DNA of 32,871 bases from an uncultured Oscillospiraceae bacterium (GTDB lineage: Bacteria; Bacillota; Clostridia; Oscillospirales; Oscillospiraceae): contig CANQMK010000009.1 in the NCBI GenBank assembly GCA_947624895.1, forward strand, positions 1 through 32,871, in the 5' to 3' direction. A program made the position numbers and the translations under genes. Within the stretch, counting starts at the first letter, position 1. Every line of letters starts with the position of its first letter. The notes under the pieces are model-generated. The model ran no database searches. It worked only from the letters and a program-made list of their open reading frames with translations, and had not been told where the DNA came from. Below are positions 7,396 through 16,372 of the stretch, piece by piece.

Positions 7396-8445
7396 ATGAG
7401 CGAGTACACCATTGTTTTAGCGGATAAGGATGACGAGTTCCTTGCCACGCTTGAGTTAAGGCTGCAGGAGCGATTTGGAGATAAGGTCCACATCCAAACC
7501 TATTCTGACCCGGAACACTTTCATCTCTTCTTTTTGCAACCTCGCATTGTAGATATGCTGATCGTAAGCGATGAGTGGTACAGCGCGGACCTTGAGAGAC
7601 ATACGATCCATACCCTTATCCGACTGGCGGAAACGCAGGGCATGGAGGATGAGCCAACGGATGTTGGATTGGTCCTTTACAAATATGCCGGCATGAAAGA
7701 GATATTCCACGAGTTGAGCATTTGTATGTCGACCCGGCTGGATGGAAATGCAGAACAAGCGGGGAAAATGGTCTGTGTATATTCTGCCTGTGGAGGAGCG
7801 GGTACAACTACTGTGGCCCTGGGGCTGGCGTCGGCTTTGGCGCGTGCGCAGAAGACTGTACTCTATCTTGGCACGGAGAGTCTGCAAAGCGCTCCTCTTC
7901 CTTTGTCTGAACAAAAAGCGCTGCTGGACAGCCGCTTTGCCAATGCTATGCTGTCCCAGGACGAAGCACTGCCGGAGCTTGTGGCGGAAGCCCGTGAGCA
8001 TTGTGGCTTTGATTTCCTGCCGTCCTTTGACCACTCGATTGCCACATATGGATTGACGCTCAAGCACTTTGAACTTTTGGCTGAGCGGCTCAGGGACAGC
8101 AACTCCTACCAGTATATTATCATCGATTGCTCCTCTGAGTTTACCGCGGAAAAATCTATGCTGATTAGTAAGTGTGATCATACGTTGGTGGTAACAGAAC
8201 AGTCGTTGGCCGCCTGCCAGAAGACAAAAGCCCTGCTTCGGGATATCAATGTTCACGCCAGCGAAAGATTTTTCTTTGTCTGCAACAAATTTCGGCCAGG
8301 CCGCAAGAATTTTCTGAAGGACACACTGTTAGGAAAGGTGTCGATCCAGGAATATATTCCGCTGTATCAAAGTGATAATTGGCCCTCGCTGGAGGACTTA
8401 GCCAGTTGTGACAGTTTTTCTAAAATGGCCGGATGGATCATGTGA
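7396..8445 (+). CDS. CpaE/MinD-like ATPase-fold protein with altered P-loop
   Basis: 349 residues. Residues 1-110 resemble a response-regulator receiver (TIVLADKDDEFLATLELRLQ; acidic DKDD near the start), as in the N-terminal half of CpaE. From about residue 125 a SIMIBI/MinD-type domain begins: VYSACGGAGTTTVALGLASA. In CpaE and MinD the loop is KGGxGKT or KGGVGTTT. Here both the signature first Lys (Cys132) and the P-loop Lys (Thr138) are missing. 'YIIIDCSSEF' fits the switch II/Walker B position, and 'HTLVVTEQSLAACQKTKALL' also fits the family. CpaE places pilus machines at cell poles, so a positioning or assembly role for the secretion complex is plausible. Nucleotide binding without hydrolysis would fit the altered loop. 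Confidence 0.82.
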   Translation: MSEYTIVLADKDDEFLATLELRLQERFGDKVHIQTYSDPEHFHLFFLQPRIVDMLIVSDEWYSADLERHTIHTLIRLAETQGMEDEPTDVGLVLYKYAGMKEIFHELSICMSTRLDGNAEQAGKMVCVYSACGGAGTTTVALGLASALARAQKTVLYLGTESLQSAPLPLSEQKALLDSRFANAMLSQDEALPELVAEAREHCGFDFLPSFDHSIATYGLTLKHFELLAERLRDSNSYQYIIIDCSSEFTAEKSMLISKCDHTLVVTEQSLAACQKTKALLRDINVHASERFFFVCNKFRPGRKNFLKDTLLGKVSIQEYIPLYQSDNWPSLEDLASCDSFSKMAGWIM

Positions 8446-8457
8446 GGGAATGCTGAT

Positions 8458-8748
8458 ATGGATGAAAAGATCATTGTAACGCTGGTACTCCATGCACAGC
8501 AAAAGAATGTTGACATTGAAGTCCCGTTAGATGTTACTGCCCACGACTTGGTGGTGGGGGTCAATGAAGCGTTTGCGCTGCACATTCCCGTCGAGGATAT
8601 CTCCAGATGCTATCTGGCCGCGGAAAATCCAATCGCGTTGGTCAAGGGGAAGCGCACTTTGAGAGAAATCGGCCTACACAATGGAACCGTTCTTCATCTT
8701 ATGCCGAGGAGCAGTGGAGGGAAACAGGATGGCGGAAAACGCGTATAA
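8458..8748 (+). CDS. yukD: YukD/EsaB-type ubiquitin-like protein
   Basis: 96 residues, with GAGGGA eight bases before the ATG. The sequence starts with a beta-hairpin of ubiquitin type (KIIVTLVLHAQQKNVDIEVP), followed by LDVTAHDLVVGVNEAF and a C-terminal 'RTLREIGLHNGTVLHLMP', which fits the beta-grasp fold of YukD/EsaB. There is no C-terminal di-Gly tail for conjugation; the end is Lys/Gly-rich. In type VIIb systems this small cytoplasmic protein is an accessory of the secretion complex. The 3' end overlaps the true EssC start by 20 bases, as expected for translational coupling. Confidence 0.88.
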   Translation: MDEKIIVTLVLHAQQKNVDIEVPLDVTAHDLVVGVNEAFALHIPVEDISRCYLAAENPIALVKGKRTLREIGLHNGTVLHLMPRSSGGKQDGGKRV

Positions 8749-11700
8749 GCTAACTATGCTGTTTCGCGGCACATATCGTGAAGTGGAGCTATCCGCTGAG
8801 ACTCCAGACGAGTTCCAGGTGGGTGTGGGCCAAGGCTGTCATATTCGGTTTCGGAAGGAACTGTTTTTTGACGACTTCTATCTTGAATTTCGCCGTGTAA
8901 AAACAGGGTGGCAGTTGCGGTGTTCCCCCAACATCTACCTTACCCAGGATGGCGTGCTCAAGCAACAGTCCATCCAGCTTGTGCATGGACTTCACTTCCG
9001 TATTCTCTCCCAGGCGGAAACGGAAATGTTTCAGTGCAATTTTCTGTTGGACTTCGAGCAAGAAAATCACGCATATGATCGGCGGATCGATTTAAGCGGA
9101 ATCGATCAGGTGCTAATCGGCGGAAGCGAAGAGTGCCACATCCTTCTCCGGGACGACTTGGTTGGCAATGACGTGATGGAATTGCTCAGGGAAAACGGAC
9201 AGTGGACAGTTGCAGACAAGCGCAGCCGCTATGGAGTAGAGGTCAATGGAACGCTGATCAAAAGAGGAAAAGTTGCCCTGAATGACTACGACTTTTTCTC
9301 TATGGTGGGCCATTCTTTCTTTTTGAAGGAAGACGCCCTTTATACCGCAATCGACCAGGGAAGCACTGTGACATTGCCCTATACCGACCGCGCCGACAGC
9401 GGAAGTTGTATGGTATACCCTGCGTTTAACCGTAGTACACGCATTCAGTATCAGATGCCGGACAAGGAGATCGAGATACAGCCTCCGCCGCCCAAGCCAT
9501 CCCGCAATAAAAAAGGATTGCTCTTTTCACTGATCCCATCGTTGGCCATGCTGGCCCTTGTGGTTGTTTTACGTGGGATCATGGGCGGCGGTGGAAGTTT
9601 TGTGATTTACAGTGCCTGCTCGATGGGAATTGGCATCATCATGTCGATTGCCACTTACTTTTCCGACAAGAAACAGTACAAGAAAGATGTGGCCTCGCGA
9701 GAGGAGGCTTACCAAGAGTATATCTCCCAGAAGCGCACAGATATCGAAGCGTTGCGAGAGGCGGAAAAAGAGACTTTGTGTCTCATTCATCCGGCGTTGG
9801 AAGAGAGTATCGCTGAAGCGGAGGCGTTTGGAAAGCGCATTTTTGAGATCGGCCCCCAGGATGCGGATTTTTTACAGACCCGTTTGGGCACTGGCCCTGT
9901 GGCATCCAGTTGCCCGGTACAGTATAGCAAGCAAGAATTTATTGACAAAGAAGATCCGATTTCCCTGCTGCCAGAAAAACTTGCGGAGGAGTATCAGATC
10001 CTTTCTGAGGCGCCGGTGATCGCTCATTTGGCGGATGCCAACGGAGTGGGATTTGTGGGAGAAAAGAACCAACTGGATGATATGGTGACGGTTCTTTCTT
10101 TGGACTTGGCTCTGCGGCATTTTTACAAAGAGGTCCGCCTTTGTTACCTTCTCGCGCCGCATGACGTCAGCCGGTTCTCTTGGCTACGCTGGCTTCAGCA
10201 CACCCATAACCCCATAACAGGCGGAAGGGATTTCCTTTATGACGATGAAAGTGGACAGGTCCTTCTGGAGTTCCTTTATCGGGAACTCTCTGACCGCGAA
10301 GCCCTGCTGACAGAAAAACCGGAGGCATCGTTTTCTGAGCACTATGTTGTCTTCGCGCTGGATCAAACGGCGATTGCCAAACATCCGGTGAGCAAATTTA
10401 TCGACTCTTGTTCAAAATACGGCTTTACTTTTCTTTTCTTTGAGAAAGCGGAGGAGCTTTTTCCGCGGGGCTGTGGGCAAATCGTGCGGCTAAATGATTT
10501 GCCTGGGGAAAGCGCGGTGCTGGAAGCTATGAACGGTGGGGTAATGCAGTATTTTACGCCAACTGTCGTTCCGCAAAGTATAGCTATTTCTACTACCTTA
10601 CATCTGGCAGGCATCCATGTGGAGGAGGCCGCACTGGAGCAAGCCCTGACAAAAAACATTACCCTGTTTGAACTTCTAAACATTTTGACCCCTAGCGACA
10701 TTGACTTGGGCACGGTTTGGGACAGTTCAAAAGTCTACAAATCCATGGCTGCACCCATTGGTATCAAGCGGAAAAACGAGATCGTTAGCCTGGATATTAG
10801 TGATAAGGCCAATGCTCATGGCCCTCACGGTTTGGTGGCCGGCACCACTGGCTCCGGCAAGAGTGAGATCCTGCAGACCTATGTGCTGTCTATGGCGGTT
10901 CGTTTCCATCCCTATGATGTGAGTTTTGTTATCATTGATTTTAAAGGTGGTGGCATGGCCAACCAATTCCGAAACCTGCCCCACCTGAGCGGTTCTATTA
11001 CGAACATTGATGGCAGGGAAATTGACCGTTCTCTTCAGTCGATCAAAGCAGAATTGATTCGCCGACAGACTCTGTTTTCCCAGAGCGGCGTCAACCGCAT
11101 CAATGACTATATCAAACTTTACAAATCTGGGGTGTTGGAACAGCCTCTGCCCCATCTTATTATGATCGTGGATGAATTTGCCGAACTGAAGGCGGAGTAT
11201 CCAGATTTTATGAAGGAGATCATCAGCGCGGCCCGCATTGGACGCACACTGGGAGTCCATCTGATTCTAGCGACTCAAAGACCTTCCGGCGTAGTAGACA
11301 ATCAGATTTGGAGCAACTCTAAATTCAAGCTGTGCCTCAAGGTACAAAATCGAGAGGACAGCAATGAGGTGCTCCATTCTCCGCTGGCCGCGGAGATCGT
11401 AGAACCTGGCCGGGCCTATTTTCAGGTAGGTAACAACGAGATTTTTGAGCTGTTTCAATCCGCATACAGCGGAGCCGCTCTCCCCAACGACAGCGGTGAG
11501 ATGCGAACGCCCTGCGAGATCTCGTCAGTGAGTTTATCCGGGCGACGGACACTGCTCTATACCAACCAGGATAGAGCTGCCAATGAAAATGCACCCAAGC
11601 AACTGGACGCACTGGTAGACTACATTCATATGTACTGTGAGCAAGCCCACATCAAGAAACTTCCTGGGATCTGTCTGCCTCCTCTACCTCAGACCCTTTG

Positions 11701-13297
11701 GCTTTCCCAGTTGCCACCGCCCCAGGCAGAAAGCAAACTGGGCATTGTGGCGCCTGTGGGTATTTATGACGATCCGAGTACACAGAGCCAGGGCACCTAT
11801 ACGATGGATTTAACAGGTGAGAACTGCTTGGTCGTGGGAAGCACCCAAATGGGAAAGACGACTTTCCTGCGCACGGTTGCCAGAGCTTTGATCGAGAAGT
11901 ATACGCCGCAAGAGGTGAACTTTTACCTGATCGACTGTGGAGCTATGGCCCTCATGCCCTTTTCAAAAGCTGCCCATACCGGCGGGGTTGTACTGACCCA
12001 TGAGGAAGTCCGCATGGAAAACCTGTTCAAATTTTTGAACCGTGAATTGATTCGCCGTCGAGAGTGCTTTGCGCAAAAAAGTGTTGGCACCTATGCGGCA
12101 TATTTGGAGGCCGGATTTACCGACTTGCCTCAGATCGTTGTCATGGTAGATAACATAGCCACCTTCCGTGAGTACTACGACAATCTGATGGACTCGTTTC
12201 TGTTCTTGACGCGAGAGGGTTTGGGCGCTGGCATTTCCTTTGTGGTCGCAAGTGCTCAGAGCAATGCGCTTTCCTTCCGGGCAATGGCCAACTTTAGTCG
12301 ACGGATCGCTTTCACTTGCACAGACGACGATGAGTACTCCAACCTCTTTGGCCGCAGCGGGATATCCCCCAGAGAGACGCCTGGCCGAGCACTGGTGCAA
12401 GTAGATAAGCGGACGCTGGAGTGTCAAATGGCGCTGGGCGAAACAGGGACGCTGGAGATCGACCGCGCCAAAGAGTTGACTGAGTTTATCGACCTTCGCA
12501 ACCAAGCATTTTTGGGACTGCCTTCTGCTGCCCCGATCCCCATGGTCCCGGAGCAGTTGGATGAGGAACAATTGGCCGCACAACATCCGGAAATGTTCCG
12601 AGCAGCATATCTCATGCCCCTCGGTATGGACTATGGTGCGGTGGATTGGGTCTCTCTAAACCTTGCGCAAGCGGGATGCTTTGTTTTGACAGGGCGTGAC
12701 GACACCTTCCGAGTCAGCTTCACCAGGTACTTCCTCTCATCTCTTCAGAGAATGGCTGTTTTCAGCCCCATGGAGATCCATGTGTTTGATGGGATGGAAG
12801 GTGAACTCTCCATTGCGGAGGGGCTGGGGTGTGTAGACAGCTATTGCGCTGATACACAAGAGAGCTTATCCATGCTGGAGGATCTTTTCGCCCGCATGAA
12901 ACGCAGGCAGACTTGGGATATTCTTACCGTACTGATTTTAGAGGACGAGAAGCTGGTACAAACCCTTTGCACCTCCCCAGAGTTCAATGGAATGTTTCTA
13001 AAACTGATCCAAAAGGGGGAGGAATACGGGGTCTTTCTGCTTTTGCCCAATGTACCCAATACCAACTTGCCCTTTAACGCCCCCGAGGCAATGAAAGCTC
13101 TGCGGGAACAGCGCCAGGGCATTCTGTTTGAAAGCCTGACCAACTCTAAGCTGTATGATGCCCCGTCAGGCCAACTGCTCCGGGCTCTCGGTTTGCCGAG
13201 TGGGGCGGGGGATTGTTACCTGTTCCAGAACCAGCAGGTCTTGCGTATTAAGGCGGTCCAGGCGAACAGGGGAAGGAGAGATGAAAATGTCCAGTAG
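8729..13297 (+). CDS. essC: EssC/YukBA-type FtsK/SpoIIIE secretion ATPase
   Basis: The ATG at 8729 has GGAGGGAA about six bases upstream and gives 1522 residues, close to EssC of type VIIb systems. Two FHA-like domains fill residues 1-200 (VLIGGSEECHILLRDDLVGN; GVEVNGTLIKRG). Two membrane spans follow (about 262-281 and 289-311). ATPase domain 1 is intact, with GTTGSGKS (705-712, Lys711) and Walker B IMIVDEFAE (Asp815, Glu816). Domain 2 has Walker A GSTQMGKT (Lys1043) but VDNIA at the Walker B, so Asn1142 replaces the catalytic Glu. Domain 3 has lost its P-loop (LTGRDDTFRVS). This is the motor that selects and moves WXG100-type substrates across the membrane. The FHA head tied to a local kinase and phosphatase suggests phospho-control. 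Confidence 0.95.
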   Translation: MAENAYKLTMLFRGTYREVELSAETPDEFQVGVGQGCHIRFRKELFFDDFYLEFRRVKTGWQLRCSPNIYLTQDGVLKQQSIQLVHGLHFRILSQAETEMFQCNFLLDFEQENHAYDRRIDLSGIDQVLIGGSEECHILLRDDLVGNDVMELLRENGQWTVADKRSRYGVEVNGTLIKRGKVALNDYDFFSMVGHSFFLKEDALYTAIDQGSTVTLPYTDRADSGSCMVYPAFNRSTRIQYQMPDKEIEIQPPPPKPSRNKKGLLFSLIPSLAMLALVVVLRGIMGGGGSFVIYSACSMGIGIIMSIATYFSDKKQYKKDVASREEAYQEYISQKRTDIEALREAEKETLCLIHPALEESIAEAEAFGKRIFEIGPQDADFLQTRLGTGPVASSCPVQYSKQEFIDKEDPISLLPEKLAEEYQILSEAPVIAHLADANGVGFVGEKNQLDDMVTVLSLDLALRHFYKEVRLCYLLAPHDVSRFSWLRWLQHTHNPITGGRDFLYDDESGQVLLEFLYRELSDREALLTEKPEASFSEHYVVFALDQTAIAKHPVSKFIDSCSKYGFTFLFFEKAEELFPRGCGQIVRLNDLPGESAVLEAMNGGVMQYFTPTVVPQSIAISTTLHLAGIHVEEAALEQALTKNITLFELLNILTPSDIDLGTVWDSSKVYKSMAAPIGIKRKNEIVSLDISDKANAHGPHGLVAGTTGSGKSEILQTYVLSMAVRFHPYDVSFVIIDFKGGGMANQFRNLPHLSGSITNIDGREIDRSLQSIKAELIRRQTLFSQSGVNRINDYIKLYKSGVLEQPLPHLIMIVDEFAELKAEYPDFMKEIISAARIGRTLGVHLILATQRPSGVVDNQIWSNSKFKLCLKVQNREDSNEVLHSPLAAEIVEPGRAYFQVGNNEIFELFQSAYSGAALPNDSGEMRTPCEISSVSLSGRRTLLYTNQDRAANENAPKQLDALVDYIHMYCEQAHIKKLPGICLPPLPQTLWLSQLPPPQAESKLGIVAPVGIYDDPSTQSQGTYTMDLTGENCLVVGSTQMGKTTFLRTVARALIEKYTPQEVNFYLIDCGAMALMPFSKAAHTGGVVLTHEEVRMENLFKFLNRELIRRRECFAQKSVGTYAAYLEAGFTDLPQIVVMVDNIATFREYYDNLMDSFLFLTREGLGAGISFVVASAQSNALSFRAMANFSRRIAFTCTDDDEYSNLFGRSGISPRETPGRALVQVDKRTLECQMALGETGTLEIDRAKELTEFIDLRNQAFLGLPSAAPIPMVPEQLDEEQLAAQHPEMFRAAYLMPLGMDYGAVDWVSLNLAQAGCFVLTGRDDTFRVSFTRYFLSSLQRMAVFSPMEIHVFDGMEGELSIAEGLGCVDSYCADTQESLSMLEDLFARMKRRQTWDILTVLILEDEKLVQTLCTSPEFNGMFLKLIQKGEEYGVFLLLPNVPNTNLPFNAPEAMKALREQRQGILFESLTNSKLYDAPSGQLLRALGLPSGAGDCYLFQNQQVLRIKAVQANRGRRDENVQ

Positions 13298-13760
13298 TGC
13301 TGCCAGCGGAACCGGTTCGGGTGGATTTGCCAGCGGAGGCGGCGGCGGAGGCGGCGGTAGAGGCTTTACCTCCGGGACGATTCAGACCCGATCCATTGCG
13401 GAAACAAGAGAACAGATGCAGAAAATCGTATATCAGTTTAAAGAGCAGAAAAAAGCTGTGGCCGATGTGCGGACATTGCTCAGTTTGAACTGGGTGGGAG
13501 AAGGGCGCAACGAATTTGAAGCACAATATAATTTGCTGATTTCCAAAGTTTCTGATATTGGCGACACTTTGGATGAAATGTATAAAGCCTTGGTAGAGGC
13601 GGAAGCAAAATACCAGGAAGCCGATGACACCTATCATCAGGAGATGATCATGGGCCTGGAGGCCAATGGTTTCCAAGTCGATGGACAAAGCAGAACGATT
13701 CTCTCTGGCGATCGGATGAGTTCGGATGACAAAAAAGCGCAAGACAGCAGTCACGAGTAA
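13287..13760 (+). CDS. Gly-rich WXG100-like protein
   Basis: I prefer ATG 13287 (157 residues) because GGAGAG is about eight bases away; ATG 13281 is too close to it. The gene begins inside the end of essC. A flexible N-terminus rich in Ser and Gly (eight Gly in a row) precedes two long helices with LNWVGEGRNEF between them (Trp69-Val-Gly71). This is the W-x-G turn of WXG100 proteins. The C-terminal third is charged and mostly helical. It is longer than a normal ESAT-6-like protein (about 100 residues), and the glycine head is unusual. It is probably a secreted substrate or an effector partner, and pairing with one of the next two proteins is likely but unproven. Confidence 0.75.
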   Translation: MSSSAASGTGSGGFASGGGGGGGGRGFTSGTIQTRSIAETREQMQKIVYQFKEQKKAVADVRTLLSLNWVGEGRNEFEAQYNLLISKVSDIGDTLDEMYKALVEAEAKYQEADDTYHQEMIMGLEANGFQVDGQSRTILSGDRMSSDDKKAQDSSHE

Positions 13761-13776
13761 GGGAGCGTGATTTCCG

Positions 13777-14208
13777 ATGGCGTCCAGCAGTTATTATAGA
13801 AAGCAGGCCAGCGATTGCAGAAAAAAGGCAAAAGAATACAGAGAACAAATATCGACGCTACGTGCTATTTTGAAGGATGCGCAAAACCAGTTTGACGACA
13901 ATGTGACCGATGTGAACAAGGCTCTGGACAGTTGCTATAACGACTTGATTGAAAATGGCGTGCGCGGTTTGTCATCTTTCCACAGCAAGCAGGCGACCTC
14001 TCTCACCAAAGCCAAAGAGATGAATGATGCGAACGATGTCGACCTGCTCTCACTCAAAAGTGCGCTCAACAGTGAAATCAGCAAGCTGACTCGGAAAGCG
14101 GACGAGGCTGATCGGGAAGCGGAGCGGTACGACCAGTTGGCACAGGAAGCGGAGGCAAGAGAGCGGGCCGCGGCGGCTGAGCGAATTGCCAAGCTCTTGG
14201 GTATGTAA
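13777..14208 (+). CDS. YwqH-like coiled-coil protein, probable effector partner
   Basis: 143 residues, almost wholly helical and highly charged, beginning MASSSYYRKQASDCRKKAKE and ending with a long Arg/Glu/Ala-rich coil (ADEADREAERYDQLAQEAEA). AGGGAG precedes the ATG. The pattern is like the YwqH/DUF5082 family, whose genes stand directly before LXG toxin genes in Bacilli; the match is from memory of sequence style rather than a search. The gene is followed after 15 bases by the 494-residue candidate effector. This is the usual order of small helical partner, then LXG-type protein. Confidence 0.62.
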   Translation: MASSSYYRKQASDCRKKAKEYREQISTLRAILKDAQNQFDDNVTDVNKALDSCYNDLIENGVRGLSSFHSKQATSLTKAKEMNDANDVDLLSLKSALNSEISKLTRKADEADREAERYDQLAQEAEARERAAAAERIAKLLGM

Positions 14209-14223
14209 GAAAGAGAGGAACTC

Positions 14224-15708
14224 ATGGAATATCAGGTCACTTTTTCATATGACGCTCTACAGGATTCGGCAAAACAAGCCAAGAAAGCCGCTTCCCGGCT
14301 GGATAGTTACCAAAGTGAATTTCAAAAAAAGATCATAAAGAAGTTGAATCATTACAAAGGGAGATCCTGCGGCTATCTGGATGACGCTCAGGCGGCTGCC
14401 TCACGCAAATATACCGCATTAGGCAGGAAAGTGGAAATGCTTGAGCGATATCAGTCTGACCTCGAGGGTATAGTCACTGCGTGTAAAAGCACCGACAGGA
14501 CGGTGGCGACCCGGGTCAAAACCCTCTGTGGTGACTTCACTACTCGCCATGGCATTCATGTTGGCGCATTAGAAAACGTCTTTGAGCACGGGAAAATATC
14601 GATTCGAAATACAAGCCGGGTTGGCCGGTTTACGGGAGATGTAGTCCAAGAGGGAAAGGATATCGTCCGTGAGGGCATTAGCGACCTCAGCTATTGGTAT
14701 CAATATGAGGGCGGAAAATATGTCCTTTGGGAAAACGCGAAAACCATTCTGACTACGACATTGGCCGTGGCTGGAGCGGTTGCCGCTCTCCTGACCGCAG
14801 GTACCGCTCTAGCTGTCATATCGGCTGCTGTGGGAGCTGTGGCGGCGGTGTTTACCCTTGCCAATGGCGTGACAGACGTGGCATACAATCAAAAAGCGGC
14901 AGCGGCCGCGAAGGCCGGGGATCCGGCTTCGGCATATCGACTTAATCAGGTTGAAAGCGTCAGTGATTCTCTGAGATTGAGCTATAACCAGTCTGACCAC
15001 GACTGGGCCAATGCTTATGACGCCGTCAAGGCCACTGTGGATACGCTCAAACTAGTAACAGATGTGGCAAACATGACTGCCAGCGGCATTGAATGGGTCA
15101 CCAACGGGAAATTTGACGCCGGAAAAATGGACATATGGGAGGCAAAATGGAGCGACGTGAAACAAGGTGTGAGCTTGAAGTTAAACAATTTCAAGCAGGG
15201 AGCCAGCCAATTTGGCAGTGCGATAAAAGGTGGCCGGTGGACTGAACTTCGAAGGGACATTTTTGGCGCGGGGAAACGGTACCTTCTCAACATAAAAGAA
15301 GGAGCGACCAAAGACTTCCGAACTTTTGTTGACGTGGATAAGGAAGCCGTAACAAGGGCATCGGCTGGGATCAAGTGGATCTCCTCCGCGGTATCGACGG
15401 GAACGAGAACAATCGATCATTTTATCCTTCGAACGGATGTCAGAAATGATGATTTCTGGGAAGATACCGGGAAAGATATATTGAATCTTGGGGCCTCCGG
15501 CTTTGCGGGCCGTTCTCACGGCAGCAACAAAAAAGGTGACATCTCCATCGATGTGTCGGATACCGTAAAAATTTTTGAAGATGGATATGACCTGGTTGCC
15601 AAGGACGGCGTGTCGCTTTCCGAGCATTTGAATGGGAGGGACAGCGATCCACCAGGCAGCCAATTTCTCCAGGCGGCGCGACGGCTCAAAGAATTTCAGG
15701 AGCGTTAG
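14224..15708 (+). CDS. Candidate type VII secreted effector (LXG/WXG-like N-terminus), unknown activity
   Basis: 494 residues with GAGAGGAA before the ATG and no signal peptide. The first 110 residues are helical (FSYDALQDSAKQAKKAASRL; YTALGRKVEMLERYQSDLEG), as in LXG-type targeting domains. Residues 174-219 form a hydrophobic Ala/Val/Leu/Gly hairpin (TTLAVAGAVAALLTAGTALA...), like membrane-inserting segments in polymorphic toxins. The C-terminal 270 residues are polar, with many Trp and Lys, and I recognise no catalytic motif. The position right after two small helical proteins and inside the secretion operon makes it the best candidate cargo here. A structural role in the machine is the main alternative. 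Confidence 0.6.
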   Translation: MEYQVTFSYDALQDSAKQAKKAASRLDSYQSEFQKKIIKKLNHYKGRSCGYLDDAQAAASRKYTALGRKVEMLERYQSDLEGIVTACKSTDRTVATRVKTLCGDFTTRHGIHVGALENVFEHGKISIRNTSRVGRFTGDVVQEGKDIVREGISDLSYWYQYEGGKYVLWENAKTILTTTLAVAGAVAALLTAGTALAVISAAVGAVAAVFTLANGVTDVAYNQKAAAAAKAGDPASAYRLNQVESVSDSLRLSYNQSDHDWANAYDAVKATVDTLKLVTDVANMTASGIEWVTNGKFDAGKMDIWEAKWSDVKQGVSLKLNNFKQGASQFGSAIKGGRWTELRRDIFGAGKRYLLNIKEGATKDFRTFVDVDKEAVTRASAGIKWISSAVSTGTRTIDHFILRTDVRNDDFWEDTGKDILNLGASGFAGRSHGSNKKGDISIDVSDTVKIFEDGYDLVAKDGVSLSEHLNGRDSDPPGSQFLQAARRLKEFQER

Positions 15709-15711
15709 CAG

Positions 15712-16356
15712 ATGGCAATGGATGCAGAGCCAATGGCTCAATATCTCTTTCAAAGCGTGACCTTTAGGTTAGTACCCTATACAGGTCCCTTACACAAAAT
15801 TCGTCCTTTTCTCAAGTGGTTGGCAATTGCTTACCTGGTAGTGGTGCTGGGAATCTCCACTCTGATCTTAAAGGAGCAATCTTTGGAAGCGTTCCTTGGT
15901 GAGGCGTTGCTCCCCGCTACTGCCATTGCCTGGTTGGTCCACACACGGGCCAGGTGGGAGGAGTTCGCTGAACCTGCGGAGATTTATTTTTACCCCACCT
16001 TTTTTGCCTTGGTGAAACCCGAAACACCGGTCCGGGAGTGGGGACGGGAAGTTTTCCTGCGGGATGTTTTCTCGATGGACTATAACGAGGTGGAGAAAAT
16101 TTCCTATAACCTTGGGATAGAGCAGGTGGCCGTTGTTGGTCGGCTCCACTCCGCATTTTTCAATTATTGCGGAGAAGCCCGGACGGGGGTCTTGCCCACC
16201 CGGGAAAAGACAGTAAACGGAGCGGCCGCTTTTTGGTATACATCGTTTATGGATCCGGCTCTCAATGAGGAAATACTGGAGCGCTTAAGTCAGTACACAG
16301 GGAAAGAGATCACTCGCTTTGGGCATCCGCGCATGAAGTCCACTGCGCAAGAATGA
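15712..16356 (+). CDS. Membrane protein with two N-terminal spans (YcxB/bPH-like?)
   Basis: 214 residues, starting three bases after the previous stop, with CAGGAG inside that gene's end. Two hydrophobic segments (about 30-52, FLKWLAIAYLVVVLGIST, and 60-80, ending in AIAWLVHTRARW) are followed by a soluble domain rich in beta strand (AEIYFYPTFFALVKPE; 'VEKISYNLGIEQVAVVG'). This resembles the layout of YcxB-like or bacterial PH-domain proteins. It could protect the producer from the protein encoded just upstream, as immunity genes often follow effector genes, or it could be a membrane component of the machine replacing EssA/EssB. I cannot choose between these from sequence. Confidence 0.6.
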   Translation: MAMDAEPMAQYLFQSVTFRLVPYTGPLHKIRPFLKWLAIAYLVVVLGISTLILKEQSLEAFLGEALLPATAIAWLVHTRARWEEFAEPAEIYFYPTFFALVKPETPVREWGREVFLRDVFSMDYNEVEKISYNLGIEQVAVVGRLHSAFFNYCGEARTGVLPTREKTVNGAAAFWYTSFMDPALNEEILERLSQYTGKEITRFGHPRMKSTAQE

Positions 16357-16372
16357 AAAATGGAGGATCACG

